Below, in pieces: positions 63,620 through 64,000 of a stretch of DNA of 64,000 bases. Source of the DNA: Thysanoteuthis rhombus (Eukaryota; Mollusca; Cephalopoda; Oegopsida; Thysanoteuthidae). Numbering within the stretch: position 1 is the first letter of the stretch; each line of letters opens with the position of its first letter. A program made the position numbers and the translations under genes. Location: positions 60,676,235 through 60,740,234 of the forward strand of contig OY735206.1 in assembly GCA_963457665.1 (NCBI GenBank), read 5' to 3'. The notes below the pieces were generated by a model. It was not told where the DNA came from. It ran no database searches and was given only the letters and a program-made list of their open reading frames with translations.

Positions 63620-63885
63620 TATATAAAAGCTATAGTCACTTTTTTTTTGCTCAAGCAAACATATAAAATCAACAAAACCCAATAAGTAGCTTATTCATTG
63701 AGCCAACTTTTCACTGCTTGAATATTGAATGAAATTTAGATACAAGTTAACAACTAACCAACCAAGCAGCAGGTTGATTGGCTACTACAGATAACATCCA
63801 ATACATAGTAATGCACAAAGACAAATGGGGGTCAGATGAGTGTGCTGAACCAATCCATAATTTATCTACACATAACATAAATAAT
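62527..63885. repeat. Duplicated A-B module with a ~770-bp insertion in the second copy
   Basis: Module A (about 62527-62636: AACAATACTTTCATCCAAAA, ATAATACACATTT) recurs at 62833-62943. Module B (about 62650-62847: CTTGAATATTGA, ACATCCAATACGTAGTAATG, AATAGGGGTCAGAAGAGT, CCAATCCATAATTTATCTA) recurs at 63717-63882 with about 35 bases missing. A and B adjoin in the first copy but are 770 bases apart in the second. Confidence 0.75.
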
Positions 63886-64000
63886 ACTATCATTTTTGAC
63901 AGGCACTGTGCTAGTTATTCAACATTTAGGAAAAAAAAACGTTTAAAAAATTTTTATTATTTATTACACAAGCAGTGGAATAAGATGAAATTAGTTGATT

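Noticed and set aside
1-64000. Retrovirus-like, LTR or Polinton-type elements
   Set aside because: No gag, protease, integrase, capsid or paired long terminal repeats recognised; the direct A-B duplication at 62.5-63.9 kb lacks LTR hallmarks.

Overview
The window is animal nuclear DNA: AT-rich, with long introns bounded by GT-AG sites, many (TA)n and (GT)n microsatellites, and relics of mariner, RTE-type LINE and Helitron elements. The gene models are clearly metazoan. Long AT-rich introns, microsatellite density and repeat style would suit a lophotrochozoan, possibly a cephalopod mollusc, but that placement is an impression and was not tested.

Three protein-coding genes can be supported. 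(1) PPP1R11 (protein phosphatase 1 inhibitor-3 / RING-like ubiquitin ligase) lies on the minus strand from about 11545 down to about 1584, in three firm exons plus a proposed four-codon last exon. (2) An ankyrin-repeat and SOCS-box protein lies on the plus strand at 30867-31934. Its coding sequence sits in one exon, probably preceded by a non-coding exon ending at 27549. (3) NDC80/HEC1, the outer-kinetochore subunit, lies on the minus strand from 61299 down to 39298 in 14 recognised exons covering about 550 residues. Its variable N-terminal tail is not recognised and may lie beyond the right edge. Genes 2 and 3 are convergent. Nothing suggests a shared pathway.

Region by region: 1-11.5 kb is PPP1R11 with a complete but decayed mariner in intron 2 (3931-5060), a second truncated mariner copy (9597-9852) and a broken tandem repeat (9420-10230) in intron 1. 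11.6-27.5 kb is intergenic. It holds a Helitron remnant with a Pif1-helicase fragment (12021-12430), satellite arrays beside two Helitron 3' ends, a 565-bp foldback sequence, a hAT-like end and an 800-bp element with about 85-bp terminal inverted repeats. 27.5-32.4 kb is the SOCS-box gene. 32.4-39 kb holds a second type of mariner relic, a three-copy interspersed repeat and a LINE tail. 39-61.3 kb is NDC80, its introns containing microsatellites, minisatellites, a LINE 3' end and a mariner scrap. 61.3-64 kb is repeat-rich, with a duplicated A-B module and a pair of inverted TA-flanked ends.

No retrovirus-like or other capsid-bearing element, CRISPR array, rRNA or intact tRNA gene was recognised. 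The best leads are the repeated pairing of Helitron 3' ends with the same satellite family, the uncharacterised inverted-repeat elements, and an overlapping second reading frame at the start of the SOCS-box gene.
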